The notes beneath the pieces are model-generated. The model was given only the letters and a program-made list of their open reading frames with translations, was not told the origin of the DNA and ran no database searches. DNA of 64,000 nucleotides from positions 52,808,676 to 52,872,675 of the forward strand of contig OX377205.1 of assembly GCA_947396885.1 (NCBI GenBank), written 5' to 3'. Below, piece after piece: positions 20,484 through 30,414 of this stretch. Positions within the stretch are counted from its first letter, which is position 1. Every line of letters starts with the position of its first letter. The translations under genes were made by a program, and so were the position numbers. This stretch comes from Heligmosomoides polygyrus polygyrus. Its lineage: Eukaryota > Nematoda > Chromadorea > Rhabditida > Heligmosomidae.

Positions 20484-21134
20484 TAGTCCCCCACCTTCCT
20501 GGTCTCAACTCCTGGCCCACTTTTTTTGTTTCCACTATTGACCCCTAATTGGTCTTTTTTGCTGGTTCCCCCGTTCTAGCCCCATTCTCCAGGTTGTTCC
20601 TCTCCTTCCTGGTCGCTCTCCTGGTCCACCCTATAGGTCCCCTTACTTCCCATCTCCACCACCCCTTTAGTGGTCCTCCCATAGTCACTTCAGACGTCTG
20701 TGACATGTATTCNNNNNNNNNNNNNNNNNNNNNNNNNNNNNNNNNNNNNNNNNNNNNNNNNNNNNNNNNNNNNNNNNNNNNNNNNNNNNNNNNNNNNNNN
20801 NNNNNNNNNNNNNNNNNNNNNNNNNNNNNNNNNNNNNNNNNNNNNNNNNNNNNNNNNNNNNNNNNNNNNNNNNNNNNNNNNNNNNNNNNNNNNNNNNNNN
20901 NNNNNNNNNNNNAGTCCCCCACCTTCCTGGTCTCAACTCCTGGCCCACTTTTTTGTTTCCACTATTGACCCCTAATTGATCTTTTTTGCTGGTTCCCCCG
21001 TTCTAGCCCCATTCTCCAGGTTGTTCCTCTCCTTCCTGGTCGCTCTCCTGGTCCACCCTATAGGTCCCTTCCCATCTCCACCACCCCTTTAGTGGTCCTC
21101 CCATAGTCACTTCAGACGTCTGTGACATGTATTC
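20484..21134 (+). repeat. Direct repeat split by a 200-base assembly gap
   Basis: AGTCCCCCACCTTCCTGGTC through TGTGACATGTATTC (20484-20712) is followed by N at 20713-20912, and the same roughly 225 bases then begin again at 20913. A 10-base deletion in the CTATAGGTCCC region distinguishes the copies. Either a tandem array too repetitive to assemble or a scaffolding duplication. Open frames here are composed of N and low-complexity sequence. Confidence 0.85.
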
Positions 21135-21228
21135 GGAATTAGGACGCTCGTTGCGTGACGTAGTGGGCCGACTTCTGGTCTCCCCCCCTTCCTCTTAACT
21201 TATACTAACAACCAAATTACCCAAGCTA

Positions 21229-21250
21229 GGTTTAATTACCCAAGTTTGAG
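21229..21250 (+). other. Exact SL1 spliced-leader sequence, right copy
   Basis: An exact 22-base match to SL1, then TCTTGGATA and the ATG at 21260. An 11-base partial repeat of the leader, AATTACCCAAG, occurs just upstream at 21215-21225, separated by CTA. Confidence 0.9.
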
Positions 21251-21259
21251 TCTTGGATA

Positions 21260-21718
21260 ATGGCTCCCGCTCGTAAGGGAAAGGCTAAAGAAGAGCAGCC
21301 AATGGTCACTCTTGGGCCTCAGGCTAAGGAGGGCGAACTCGTTTTTGGAGTAGCACACATCTATGCCTCTTTCAATTACACATTCGTCCACGTTACCGAC
21401 ATCTCTGGTTGCGAGACCATTGTTCGTGTGGCTGGTGGTATGAAAGTAAAAGCGGACAGAGATGAGTCCTCGCCGTACGCTGCCATGCTTGCAGCTCAGG
21501 ACGTGGCCGACAGATGCAAACAGTTGGGCATCAATGCTCTGCACATCAAGCTCCGTGCCACCGGTGGTACGAAGACGAAGACTCCTGGACCTGGAGATCA
21601 GGCTGCTCTCCGAGCGCTCGCCCGTAGCGGCATGAAGATTAGCCGCATTGAGGACGTGACGCTCATTCCTTCGGATCAGACCAGGCGAAAGGGAGGGCGC
21701 AGAGGACGTGGTCTCTAA
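21260..21718 (+). CDS. rps-14: Ribosomal protein S14 (uS11), intronless retrocopy, right
   Basis: Complete 152-codon frame encoding the same protein as the left copy. The 3' side has AATGAA at 21738-21743 (a common nematode poly(A) signal variant) and A8 at 21757-21764, 13 bases later, consistent with a short remnant of a poly(A) tail. Codon use is like a highly expressed gene. The RTE LINE begins downstream in the same orientation, about 130 bases after the A-run. It could be a functional retrogene or a young processed pseudogene; the intact frame alone does not decide. Confidence 0.9.
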   Translation: MAPARKGKAKEEQPMVTLGPQAKEGELVFGVAHIYASFNYTFVHVTDISGCETIVRVAGGMKVKADRDESSPYAAMLAAQDVADRCKQLGINALHIKLRATGGTKTKTPGPGDQAALRALARSGMKISRIEDVTLIPSDQTRRKGGRRGRGL

Positions 21719-21884
21719 ATTGTTATCTGTTATGCGGAATGAAATGTTTCTGTTCGAAAAAAAATACAAATAAAAATATAGTTAACATGTACGTTTTAAC
21801 ATATTTGCTCTACATTATAAAACCGTTAACATATTGTTACTAACTATAAACTTGGTGTTATTTTACATATATACACATTTTACA

Positions 21885-24690
21885 TATAAACACACATGGT
21901 GGCGATGTTCGTTCCTCCTCGTGGTGCCGCTGGAAACTGCTCGCTGTGTGAGGTAAGTTAGGCATGGACACTCGAATGCAGGCGACAGGCCCTTGTGACA
22001 GGCCGGCCTACGAAGACCCATGTCACACCACATGGTGTATGATAAGTCATGTTTTTCGAATTGTGCTACGGCGTCCGCGGGAGCCGACGCGCACTCGCAG
22101 AGCCCGGCGAGTGTGGAAAGTATGCGAAGGTCCCTGATGCGAGGACGGCATCGGGGGGGGGGGGGGGGGGGAGGGGGAGGGGAACTGAGCTAGTCCGAAA
22201 GTCCCGTAACGTAGGCAGGACCCGCGTAGCAACGCTGAATGTGGGTACGTTAACGGGCCGCTCGTGCGAGTTGATTGAAGCACTGGAGCGTAGAAGAGTT
22301 GATTTCTGTGCGGTGCAGGAGACGAGTTGGTCCTGCAGCAAGTCAAGGGACATAGGACGTGGCTTCAAGACCGTTCTATGTGGAAGTCCCAGGACCACCA
22401 GTGGTGTCGGAATAATGGTCTCCGAACGATTTCGTGACTCGATTGTAAGTGTCGAACGCTATGACGATCGGTTGATAAGGATCGCTGTCGCCGCGAAGGA
22501 GTGACTCTATCACTTCTTCTCTGCGTATGCTCCGCAGAGTGGCTGCCCCGATCAAGCCAAGGAAGAGTTTCGGAGCCTGCTTGATGAGAAGACAGCAGAG
22601 ATACTGCCGAAAGATGTCATCATAGTCGCTGGTGACCTTAATGGGCACGTAGGTGCTGCGAAGGACGGGTTCAGCTGTCATGGTGGTTTCGGATACAGGT
22701 CTCGTAACGCCGATGGTGAGCGCATTCTTGAGTATGCGGAATCGCATAATCTCACCATTGTAAACACCGTTTTCTGAAAACGCGACTTCCACGTCATCTA
22801 ATACTATAGTGGGAGCTCCAAGTCTCAAATAGACTTTGTTCTTGTCAAGGATCGCGACCGAAGCATTATTACAGACGCGAAGATCATGCCGTATGAGACG
22901 GTCGCCCCACAGCATCGACCGCTGGTCTGCACTTTTAAGATCACCCCTCCGAGGGTGCAGCAGGTTGAGCGATGCGGTGCTGCGGGAATCCAGTAGTGGC
23001 GAATGAGAGAGAAGGAAGCAGCTGTGATTTCCCGCGTACGGTTGCCGACAGTCACTACTGTCGACGAAACTTGGAAGAAAGCAATCGACGCGATACGCCA
23101 TGCTGCAAGGTTGGAACTCGGCATAACGAAGCCTGGGCGACGCAAGGTCGACAAGCAGTCATGGCTGTGGACGGACGATGTAAAAGCGAAGATTAGAGAG
23201 AAGAAATCGCTTTATCGTGTGTTTCTCAGCGATAAAACAGCCGAAAACTGGCAGATGTATCAGAAGGCAAAGAAGGCTGCAAAGAAAGCCGTGGCTGTTG
23301 CGAAGGCCACTCATTATAGTGATGTCAACGAAAAGCTCGAGTCGCGCGATGGTGAGCGGTATTTGTACCGACTTGCTAAGACCCGCCATCGCCAAACCGA
23401 GGATATTGAAAAGTTCGTTGGTATCAGTGATGAGAGCGGCCATCTTCTGACAGACGGCAAAAACGCGCTGAAGCGATGGCGTGATTACTTTGAGGAAATT
23501 TCCACTATGGAATTTCCTCACCCGGCCATCCCTTCTGTGGATTCTGTTTACGGTCCCGTTCACAAGATCACCGTGGAGGAAACTGAAGCGACTCTAAAGA
23601 AGATGAAGCCATGCAAGGCGACAGGACCGGAAGATCTGGCAGTCGATGTTTGGAAGTCGAAGCTCTGGTATCCTCCTGAGTGGTTGGCTGATTTCTTCAA
23701 CCAGGTAGTAAAGGAGAAGAAAGTATCGGAGTGTTGGCACAACAGTATGACGATTCCGATCTGGAAGAAGAATGGCAGTTCTGCAGACTGCTCCAATTAT
23801 CGTCCGATTCGCTTGCTTTCGCACAGCATGAAGATCTTCGAGCGAATTCTCGATAGACGAATTCGTGAAATCGTTAGGCTCTCCGACAACCAGTGCGGTT
23901 TTGTGTCTGGTTGTGGGACCATTGATGGTATACACGCCGCCCGCCTCCTAGTGGATAAGCATCGCGAGAAACAGAAGCCGGTCATATAGCCTTTCTCGAC
24001 TTGGAGAAGGCTTTCCACCGCGTACCGCATGAGGTTAAGCGAGTCCGGCTCCATCAAGATTAACGGTACTGAGCTTGCACGCACTTCGGTGTTTAAATAC
24101 CTGGGATCAGCAATAGCGTCTGACGGCGGTCTGATGGTTGAAGTGAACTCACGCATTAGTGCAGCTTGGTCCAAGTGGCGTTCGCTGACTGGTGTGCTCT
24201 GCGATAGGAAGATACCAGAGCACCTGAAGTCGAAGATCTACAGAGCAGTCTTCCGGCCGGTAGCAATGTATGACACTGAGTGTTGGCCTGCTACCAAGGA
24301 GGTTGAAACGCGCCTCAGCGTCATGGAGACGAAGATGTTGCGCTGGACGGCTGGAGTAACCCGCATGGACCGCATCAGAAATGATGCTATTCGGCAGAAG
24401 TTCGGTGTCGTGCCGATAGCGGACAAGATGCGCGAAGCTCGCTTACAATGGTAAGGCCACGTTCTGCGTGGAGAGGAAGACAGCGTCCGCAAGATAGGCC
24501 TTGAGTTGGAAGTGTTAGGAAAGCGGCTTAGAGGACGCCCGAAGCAGCGACGGTCGGATACATTACACATGGGCATGAAAGTAACTGGCGTCCACCCTGA
24601 TCAAGCGCATGACCGGGAAAGGTGGCGTCATGACACCAGAAGAGCGGACCCCGCGACGAAGCGGGACAAACGCTGAAGAAGAAGAAGAAG
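21885..24690 (+). pseudogene. RTE-type LINE, best copy, internally deleted
   Basis: A single-frame endonuclease/RT element. The endonuclease shows RVATLNVGTLTGRS, VDFCAVQETSW, TTSGVGIMVSE, VIIVAGDLNGHVG, KSQIDFVLVKD and APQHRPL. The linker and RT N-terminus follow at 23003-23989 (328 codons open), with WKKNGSSADCSNYRPI and MKIFERILDRRI. RT then breaks: LEKAFHRVPHE at about 24003-24035 is joined directly to SGSIKINGTEL, which removes the catalytic FADD region. The C-terminal block continues (WSKWRSLTGVLCDRKIP, MLRWTAGVTRMDRIRNDAIR, GRPKQRRSD), ending CGCTGAAGAAGAAGAAG at 24673-24690. Stops occur at about 22501 and 22777. Inactive. Confidence 0.85.
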
Positions 24691-24831
24691 AAACACACAT
24701 ATACACATACATATATACACATATTTTTAACATTTATTTATTTAATTAATTATTATTTTTTATTTAATTAAATTTATTAATTTGTTTAAATTTTAATTTA
24801 TAATTTATTTTGTTTTATTGTTTTGTTATAT

Positions 24832-24960
24832 ACAAGTGCTCCGACACGCCTGTCGGCGTGTCTCGCACCTGCGCGCTTCTCGCGAACTTAGAGAATCACT
24901 AAGCCAAGATCACTCACTTCAAGCAGCTGCTCTGCTTGTGCAGCCTTCTCGGCACCTTAG
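24832..24960 (-). repeat. Penelope-associated tail repeat, copy 1
   Basis: AAGTGCTCCGACACGCCTGT through CTTGTGCAGCCTTCTCGG is the reverse complement of 41775-41905. Shorter versions (GCGCGCAAGTGCGAG...CGGAGCACTTGT) occur at 28715-28773, 45545-45600 and 48553-48595. Two of these lie next to GIY-YIG or cysteine-motif remnants, which suggests this is a Penelope-like element end. 24700-24831 and 24961-25260 hold AT-rich or unremarkable sequence. Confidence 0.55.
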
Positions 24961-25260
24961 CAGTAAAAGAGGTATTTGAAAACCTTAATAATTTCGAACC
25001 TTGGTCCACTTTCTTTAAGATTAGGTAAGTAGTTCTTCGATATGAAGCCGTCCAGCTCTTCCTCCCTCCATCCTCAACATCTCTTCAACGTCGGCACTAT
25101 CTTCAGACAGTTCAGAAACGTAAGTTATTTGCGTTAATCAGTGCTTTTGTCTTCAGACTGTTGTGGAGCACTTCTTCGGCCATAGTACCCGCGTGTCTCC
25201 CACCCCCTCCCCTCCCCACCCCGATCGGTTAAATCTGGGGGAAAACCACCGGTCAGGAAG

Positions 25261-25690
25261 GACCTCGATTACCCCCAGGGCTGAAGTTTTGGACCGCTTA
25301 AACGACATCCATTAAAAATCGATAATTTGATCGATATCGATCGATGGTGACCTACACTTCAAAAACAGACTTCATAATCATGCTCAGCGACCTCGACTAC
25401 GCCCAGGGCTGAAGTTTCGGACCGCTTGGACGACATCCATAAAAAATCGATAATTTGTTCAATATCGGTTGATGGCAATCGACACTTCGAAAACAGACTT
25501 CATAATCGTGTTCAGCGACCTCGATTACCCCCAGGGCTGAAGTTGGCGACGTGTTCGGCACGTCTACGGGTCGCCATGCACGGTCGCCGACGTGTTTGGC
25601 ACATCTACCGAGTCGCCAGGCACGTTTGACGACGTGTTCAGCTTGTCTACTGCGTCGCCCGGCACGTAGAAGGCGTTTTGGTATTTTCCG
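25261..25690 (+). repeat. 128-bp satellite, locus A
   Basis: GACCTCGA(T/C)TAC(C/G)CCCAGGGCTGAAG begins units at 25261, 25389 and 25517, exactly 128 bp apart. Each contains an AT-rich core with TCGATATCGATCGA-like palindromes. The third unit runs into about four degenerate 36-39-bp subunits (GTCGCC(A/G)(T/G)GCACG...GACGTGTTCGGC). The same satellite lies inverted at 32030-32560 and about 41430-41590. 25691-26270 has diverged relatives and short inverted words; no gene. Confidence 0.8.
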
Positions 25691-26269
25691 CTATTTTCTT
25701 GAATCGGGGGGGGGGGAATGTGGGGGAAAATGGGGGAAAATGAGGGGAAAATTACGAGACGAAAATAGCGAAAAATACCCAGACGTCTTCTCCCTGCCTG
25801 GGAACTTCGTCCCTGGGGTAATCGCGGTCGCCGAACACGAATCTGAAGTTTGTTTTCAAAGTAATGATCGCCATCAATCGATATTGATCAATTCACGGGT
25901 CGCGAAAATAGCGCAAAATACCCAGACTTCTTCTACCTGCCTGAAAACTTCAGCCTGAGGTAATCGCAGTCGCTGAACAAGAATCTGGGGTCCGTTTTTA
26001 AAGTAACAATCGTAATAGGTAATAAGTAATCAATTGATACTGTTCAAATTTTCGACCTTTTGTGGATGTCGTTGTCGTTTCGATTGGCGAAAATAGGGAA
26101 ATTACGGGGTGCAAAATTAGGGGAAAATATCAAGACGTCTTCTACATGACTGGGAGTTCAGAAAACGTACGGAACATGTCGCTCAATGTGCCTGAGATTC
26201 AGAAGACGTGTAGAAAACGCCGCCCAACGTGCTTGGGGATTCAGTAACACGTCGTCAGCTAAAAAAAGG

Positions 26270-26460
26270 GGGGGGCAGTAGTGGGGGTACTAGAAAGGGG
26301 ACCGGTTATAGAGACCAGTACCAGTAATGGGGGACGAGTTCCACTAAAGAGGGACCAGTAGTGGGAACCGTTACGGTAAGGGAGGACCAGTAATGGGGGA
26401 GCAGCTCCAGCAGTGGGGGACCAGTAGTGGGGGACCACTATTAGTCATATAGGACCAGAA
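26270..26460 (+). repeat. G-rich GGGGACCAGTA tract
   Basis: Degenerate repeats of GGGGGACCAGTA; same family as 8400-8560 and 47640-47960. Confidence 0.65.
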
Positions 26461-26989
26461 CAGAGAAGTGTGAAAAGAAATTTCCGTTCAGCATAGTATT
26501 AGCATAGTATTAGGAGCGGTGCGAATCTGCCGTTCTGACAAAAAAGGCTTTTCGTCGTATTACCGAAATCGAGCAGACGCTCAGTACTTATTGGAAGTGT
26601 CGATTTTCGCCTGAGGTTGACGTTTGAGGACGAGGAGTGCAGGAGTCGACGTAGCGCTAGCGTGAAGGGGAACGGTGCTTTGCGACATCAAGAGCAGGGG
26701 TGCTCATTTAACGGTTAACGGTTTAACGAATTTAACGAATTAACGGAATTTTTCGTTAAAATCTGACTTAACGACTTAACGGAATTTTTTTAGAAATTCA
26801 ACGGAATTTTTAATGGGCTTTTTTCTCAGTGAGTTCATCACATTTACCCTTAGTCTCACTAATATTTCAGGTCTCATCCTCCCGATTGGACTCTTCCTGA
26901 AAAAAAAACCATTGAAATCAGCAGGAATATTTTGATGCCTTCATGAATTTTCTATAAATTTTTTGGAAATTTTTTAAAAGTATTTTGAG

Positions 26990-27285
26990 GACGAATGTAG
27001 CGCAGTCGGAGGATGTGTCGGCTGTCCTGTGCACCCGATACCAGGTTTCTGGTTCGGATTTCCCGCCCAGGCCAACCAAGCCTTCCATCCCTTTGGGGTC
27101 GGATAATTGGTAACAGACTTGTCTGGGAAGGATAGAACCTTGATTTCTTCATCGACTGGCCACAGCAAGTCATTGTAGGCAAATACACACTGAAATCGCC
27201 TCCACGATATCCCATAGAAGTAGAATTCGTGGCGCACCCCAAAAGGGATTGACTAATCCCGTCCTTTAACCTTATCATTTAATGC
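26990..27285 (+). mobile_element. tRNA-derived SINE (TAGCGCAGTCGG family), copy 2
   Basis: A box TAGCGCAGTCGG at 26998-27009 and B box GGTTCGGATTT at about 27051-27061, then the same body as 20145-20445. Nested inside the hAT element, so younger than that insertion. Confidence 0.65.
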
Positions 27286-27417
27286 ATTTTGGAGGTAGAA
27301 ATTTCTTCGCCGACCCCAAGCACGTGAACGACACAAAGATAATGGTCTAACCTTCTCGTATGATATGCGTATCCTCACCTGGCGCTGCTTATCCTAGAAT
27401 ACTTTTGCTCGCCACCT

Positions 27418-27585
27418 GGAGCCGGATTCATCAACGACTTACAACAATTTAACAGATAACATACAGCCAAAATCCCTAATAGTGTGGCTTATCAAGCGAC
27501 ATGGTGGAACATTTCGCCGCACTATCAGAGATTTCGGCTGTATTTTCTCTGTTCAATTGCTGTAAGTCGTTGATGAATCTGGCCC
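27418..27585. mobile_element. GGGGCCGGATTCATC MITE, copy 2
   Basis: GCCGGATTCATCAACGACTT on the left and AAGTCGTTGATGAATCTGGC on the right. The interior arms ACAGCCAAAATC / GATTTCGGCTGT also pair. It interrupts the hAT transposase region. Confidence 0.75.
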
Positions 27586-27587
27586 TT

Positions 27588-27833
27588 GAAATAGTGGAGG
27601 CGGAGAGAATGTTTTCCGCCGCTAGAAGTATTTTAAACGATTCAAGAAAAACGCTATTAACAAAAATTAGGAAAGCTACTTTTCCTGAACTTAATACGTT
27701 GATGACGTGTCACACCTTTTCGGCAGTCCAGGACCGTGTGACACGATGTTGTGCCACGGTCCCGAAGTTGCAAAAAAATCGATTGGTCTCAAACATCAGG
27801 CACTCGAAAATCGTGCGTTCGACAAAGTGTTAA
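27588..27833 (+). pseudogene. hAT transposase C-terminal dimerisation segment
   Basis: LEIVEAERMFSAARSILNDS followed by RKTLLTKIRKATF matches the hAT dimerisation region, which has (S/A)ER.FS..G/R.I....R..L. The N-terminal and catalytic parts are absent or destroyed by the nested SINE and MITE. The frame closes at 27831-27833. Confidence 0.6.
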
Positions 27834-28497
27834 CGTTCCACTGATAGGCTTTTAGTTGTATCTTTATAAAATTTTTCTGCATTTAATTTGCTGATGCCCA
27901 TATCGAGATTGTATATGCTCATAGTACAGTTACACAAAACGGTTTCGCAAAGTACTAGGAAAGGGGGAACTCCGGGTTTGGCCTGATTGCTCATTTTAAA
28001 ATGCCTTTTCGATGATCATCTTGAGTGACAGTTCCTATCCGCTCTTATTCCACTCCCTGTAATTAATTTGCCTCTTACGATTTGTTTATGTTTTTTGATA
28101 TTGAATTGCTTATTTCACATTATAGCGCTACACATCATTCCTTGAACTTTAGCTGTTGACCTCTTGAAATTGATACTATAGTGTTCTCCTTGATTTTTTC
28201 TATATGAAATAGTGGTTTGCAATTAAATGAATTTTTTAACGAAATTTAACGATTTACCGGAAATTTAACGAAAATTTTCCGTTAAAAAATTTCGTTTAAA
28301 AAAATTTAACGCACATAATTTTGTGTGCACCCCTGATCAAGAGGGTCGTCGTCGAAGAACTTACGATTAGGGGACGAAGGCACTGATTAGCACAAGCATC
28401 GACATCACTCAACCGTCTGGAGATGATGCCGATGTTGAGCGTAGTGGAGGGGGAAGGGGTCTGGATGGCTTCATACCGCAAAACTACTCTACTGAAG

Positions 28498-28635
28498 CAG
28501 GGTGCATCAATCGCTTACTGGCCGGTAACGGTGAAAAATACCGCCAAACCTGATGCTAATGAATCTCGGTATCTGGGCTTTGGCGGTACTTTTCACCGTT
28601 ACCGGCCGGTAAGCGGTTGACAAATCTGGCCCCTG
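28498..28635. mobile_element. MITE related to the GGGGCC family
   Basis: CAGGGTGCATCAATCGCTTA with GGCCGGTAACGGTGAAAA faces the mirrored TTTTCACCGTTACCGGCC with TAAGCGGTTGACAAATCTGG. The ends differ from the main family but follow the same design. 28344-28497 is unremarkable. Confidence 0.65.
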
Positions 28636-29140
28636 ATCTTAAGGTTGGAACATAATAAGCTGCGTCAGCAGAACAACTTGCTTGATTTGATTGTCCTCAG
28701 CCTAGTGATATTGCAACATCGCGCGAAGCGCGCAAGTGCGAGGCACGCCGATAGGCGTGACGGAGCACTTGTATTTCTAATAACTTCATCTGAAATTATT
28801 TCTAATTACCAGCGATAATATGTTCATGTGTTATGTCAACAAATTTTTTATATTTTCCTTCTTTACACAAGCATTGGTCATTAAAGATTCAATTCAATTC
28901 AAACAAGTCTGTATTTCTAATTATTGCATTATGGTTAAACATTATTTTAGAGAAAGGAAGATGAGATTTAAATACACATCTAAAAGGTAAAACTTTTTTG
29001 AAATTAGAATTATTTTCTGTAATTTCATGTATATATCTATTATTAAGTAATTAATATAAGCTAACTTTATCTAGAACATTCCTTACATATGTGATTCCTA
29101 TATTAATATAGTCATTATTTTTTTGTTCTGATTGTAAATA

Positions 29141-30414
29141 TTAGGTTGTAACGAATTAAATGGCACTGGCTCGCGCCATTTTTTGGCGCGCCTTTACGCG
29201 TTTGATCAAGAACAAACCGTAACATGTGGCATATCGTTTAGAAGCGCAAACTTTGCTCTACCGGTGAGTACCTAATTTTCTACGTAAAAGTGGGAGAACT
29301 TTAGAGTTTTATTGACTTTTTTGCAGATGGACAAAAGGGTAATCCGAGGCATTTACTTGTATGAATTCAAGCTGGGCACTACAGCTAAGGAGGCGGACGA
29401 GAAGATCAACGCCGCATTCGGTCAAGGATGTTCCACAAGTCGGACGGCGTATCGTTGGTATCAGAAGTTCCGGAATGGAGATGAGAGCTTGGAAGAACAT
29501 GAAGGTCGTGGGAGGCATAGTGATGTTGATGAGGACAAGCTGAGAGATGTGGTAGAGGAGGATCCACACGAAGGTACCTGGGAGATAGCGAAGGTTCTTG
29601 GCGTCAGTCACAACACAGCTGCCCGGCATCTGAAGGAAATTGGAAAGACCAAAAAGCTGGAAAGATGGGTGCCTCACGAGCTGTCTGAGGAGCAAAGAAA
29701 CCGACGATATGAGATCTCGTCCGCACTGCTTCTACGGAACGAAACGGACCCATTCCTTGATCGCATCGTAACCTGTGACGAGAAATGGATAATGTACGAC
29801 AACAGGCGACGATCGGCACAGTGGGTGGACAGCGATGAGAGCCCCAAGGTTTTTGCGAAGCCGGAATTGCACCAAAAGAAAGTAATGGTGACAGTATGGT
29901 GGTGTTCGCTGGGAATTATTCACCACAGCTTCCTCCCTCCCGGTGAATCCATCACGGCAGAGAAGTACTGCATTGAAATTGAAGAAATGATGAAAAAGTT
30001 GAAGGATATCCGGCCGGCCTTGGTAAACCGAAGGCGAGTTCTCCTTCTGCACGACAATGCTCGCCCTCATGTAGCACGAATGACGTTGCAGAAATTGAAT
30101 GAGCTGAGCATTGAAACTCTACCGCATCCTCCGTTTTCTCCCGACCTCTCCCCAACCTTCTTCAAGCATCTTGGCGACTTCTTGGTAGGGAAAATACTCA
30201 AATACCAACAGGATGCCGAAAGTGCCTTCGAAGATTTCGTCAATTCCAGAACATCCGATTTTTATGCTACTGGGATAAAAAAGCTTGTGTCACGTTGGCA
30301 AAGATGTGTAGAATCAGATGGTTTTTATTTCGATTAATAAACTTGCCTACAAGCCGAGATATTAACTGTTTAAATTTACAGTGGTTCCGTGCCATTTATT
30401 TCGTTACAACCTAA
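29141..30414 (+). mobile_element. Mariner element (bandit/Hsmar1-like), TA-flanked
   Basis: TTAGGTTGTAACGAA at the left end is mirrored by TTCGTTACAACCTAA at the right, flanked by TA (29139-29140, 30415-30416). The 1274-bp length fits a full mariner. The 5' part has a canonical short intron in front of the coding region: donor GTGAGT at 29264, acceptor TTTTTTGCAG ending at 29326. Confidence 0.9.
29327..30337 (+). CDS. Mariner transposase, full length but catalytically damaged
   Basis: 336 residues from ATG 29327, directly after the putative acceptor. It has a helix-turn-helix N-terminus (KEADEKINAAFGQG), a second one (TWEIAKVLGVSHNTAARHL) and WVPHELSEEQRNRR. The first catalytic Asp is in VTCDEKWIMYDN and the second in LLHDNARPHVA. 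The third should lie in SPDLSPT-D-Y, but here SPDLSPT runs straight into FFKHLGDFL: three residues including the catalytic Asp are missing (in-frame deletion near 30157). The rest is intact to the C-terminus. Known family: DD34D cut-and-paste transposase. Inferred: it may still bind ends but not cleave. Closest in character to hookworm bandit-type mariners. Confidence 0.85.
   Translation: MDKRVIRGIYLYEFKLGTTAKEADEKINAAFGQGCSTSRTAYRWYQKFRNGDESLEEHEGRGRHSDVDEDKLRDVVEEDPHEGTWEIAKVLGVSHNTAARHLKEIGKTKKLERWVPHELSEEQRNRRYEISSALLLRNETDPFLDRIVTCDEKWIMYDNRRRSAQWVDSDESPKVFAKPELHQKKVMVTVWWCSLGIIHHSFLPPGESITAEKYCIEIEEMMKKLKDIRPALVNRRRVLLLHDNARPHVARMTLQKLNELSIETLPHPPFSPDLSPTFFKHLGDFLVGKILKYQQDAESAFEDFVNSRTSDFYATGIKKLVSRWQRCVESDGFYFD

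Larger units (their letters stand above)
21196..23410. repeat. Right arm of the 2.2-kb inverted duplication
   Basis: Partner of 17470-19675. The arms are head to head, so the two RPS14 copies are divergently transcribed from the spacer. Beyond 23410 the LINE continues, while the left arm gives way to unrelated sequence. Confidence 0.85.
26695..28335 (+). mobile_element. hAT element with 8-bp target duplication
   Basis: Ends CAGGGGTGCTC and GTGCACCCCTG are inverted, flanked by ATCAAGAG at 26687-26694 and 28336-28343. Subterminal TTAACG / TTTAACGAA repeats lie at both ends (26710-26810, 28235-28310). It contains a tRNA-derived SINE (26990-27285), a MITE (27418-27585) and the C-terminal part of a hAT transposase (27588-27833). 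27835-28235 is AT-rich, probably the element's 3' untranslated part. Inactive because the transposase is interrupted and incomplete. Confidence 0.8.

Noticed and set aside
20545..20975. Frames made largely of X
   Set aside because: They span the 200-base N gap and low-complexity sequence.
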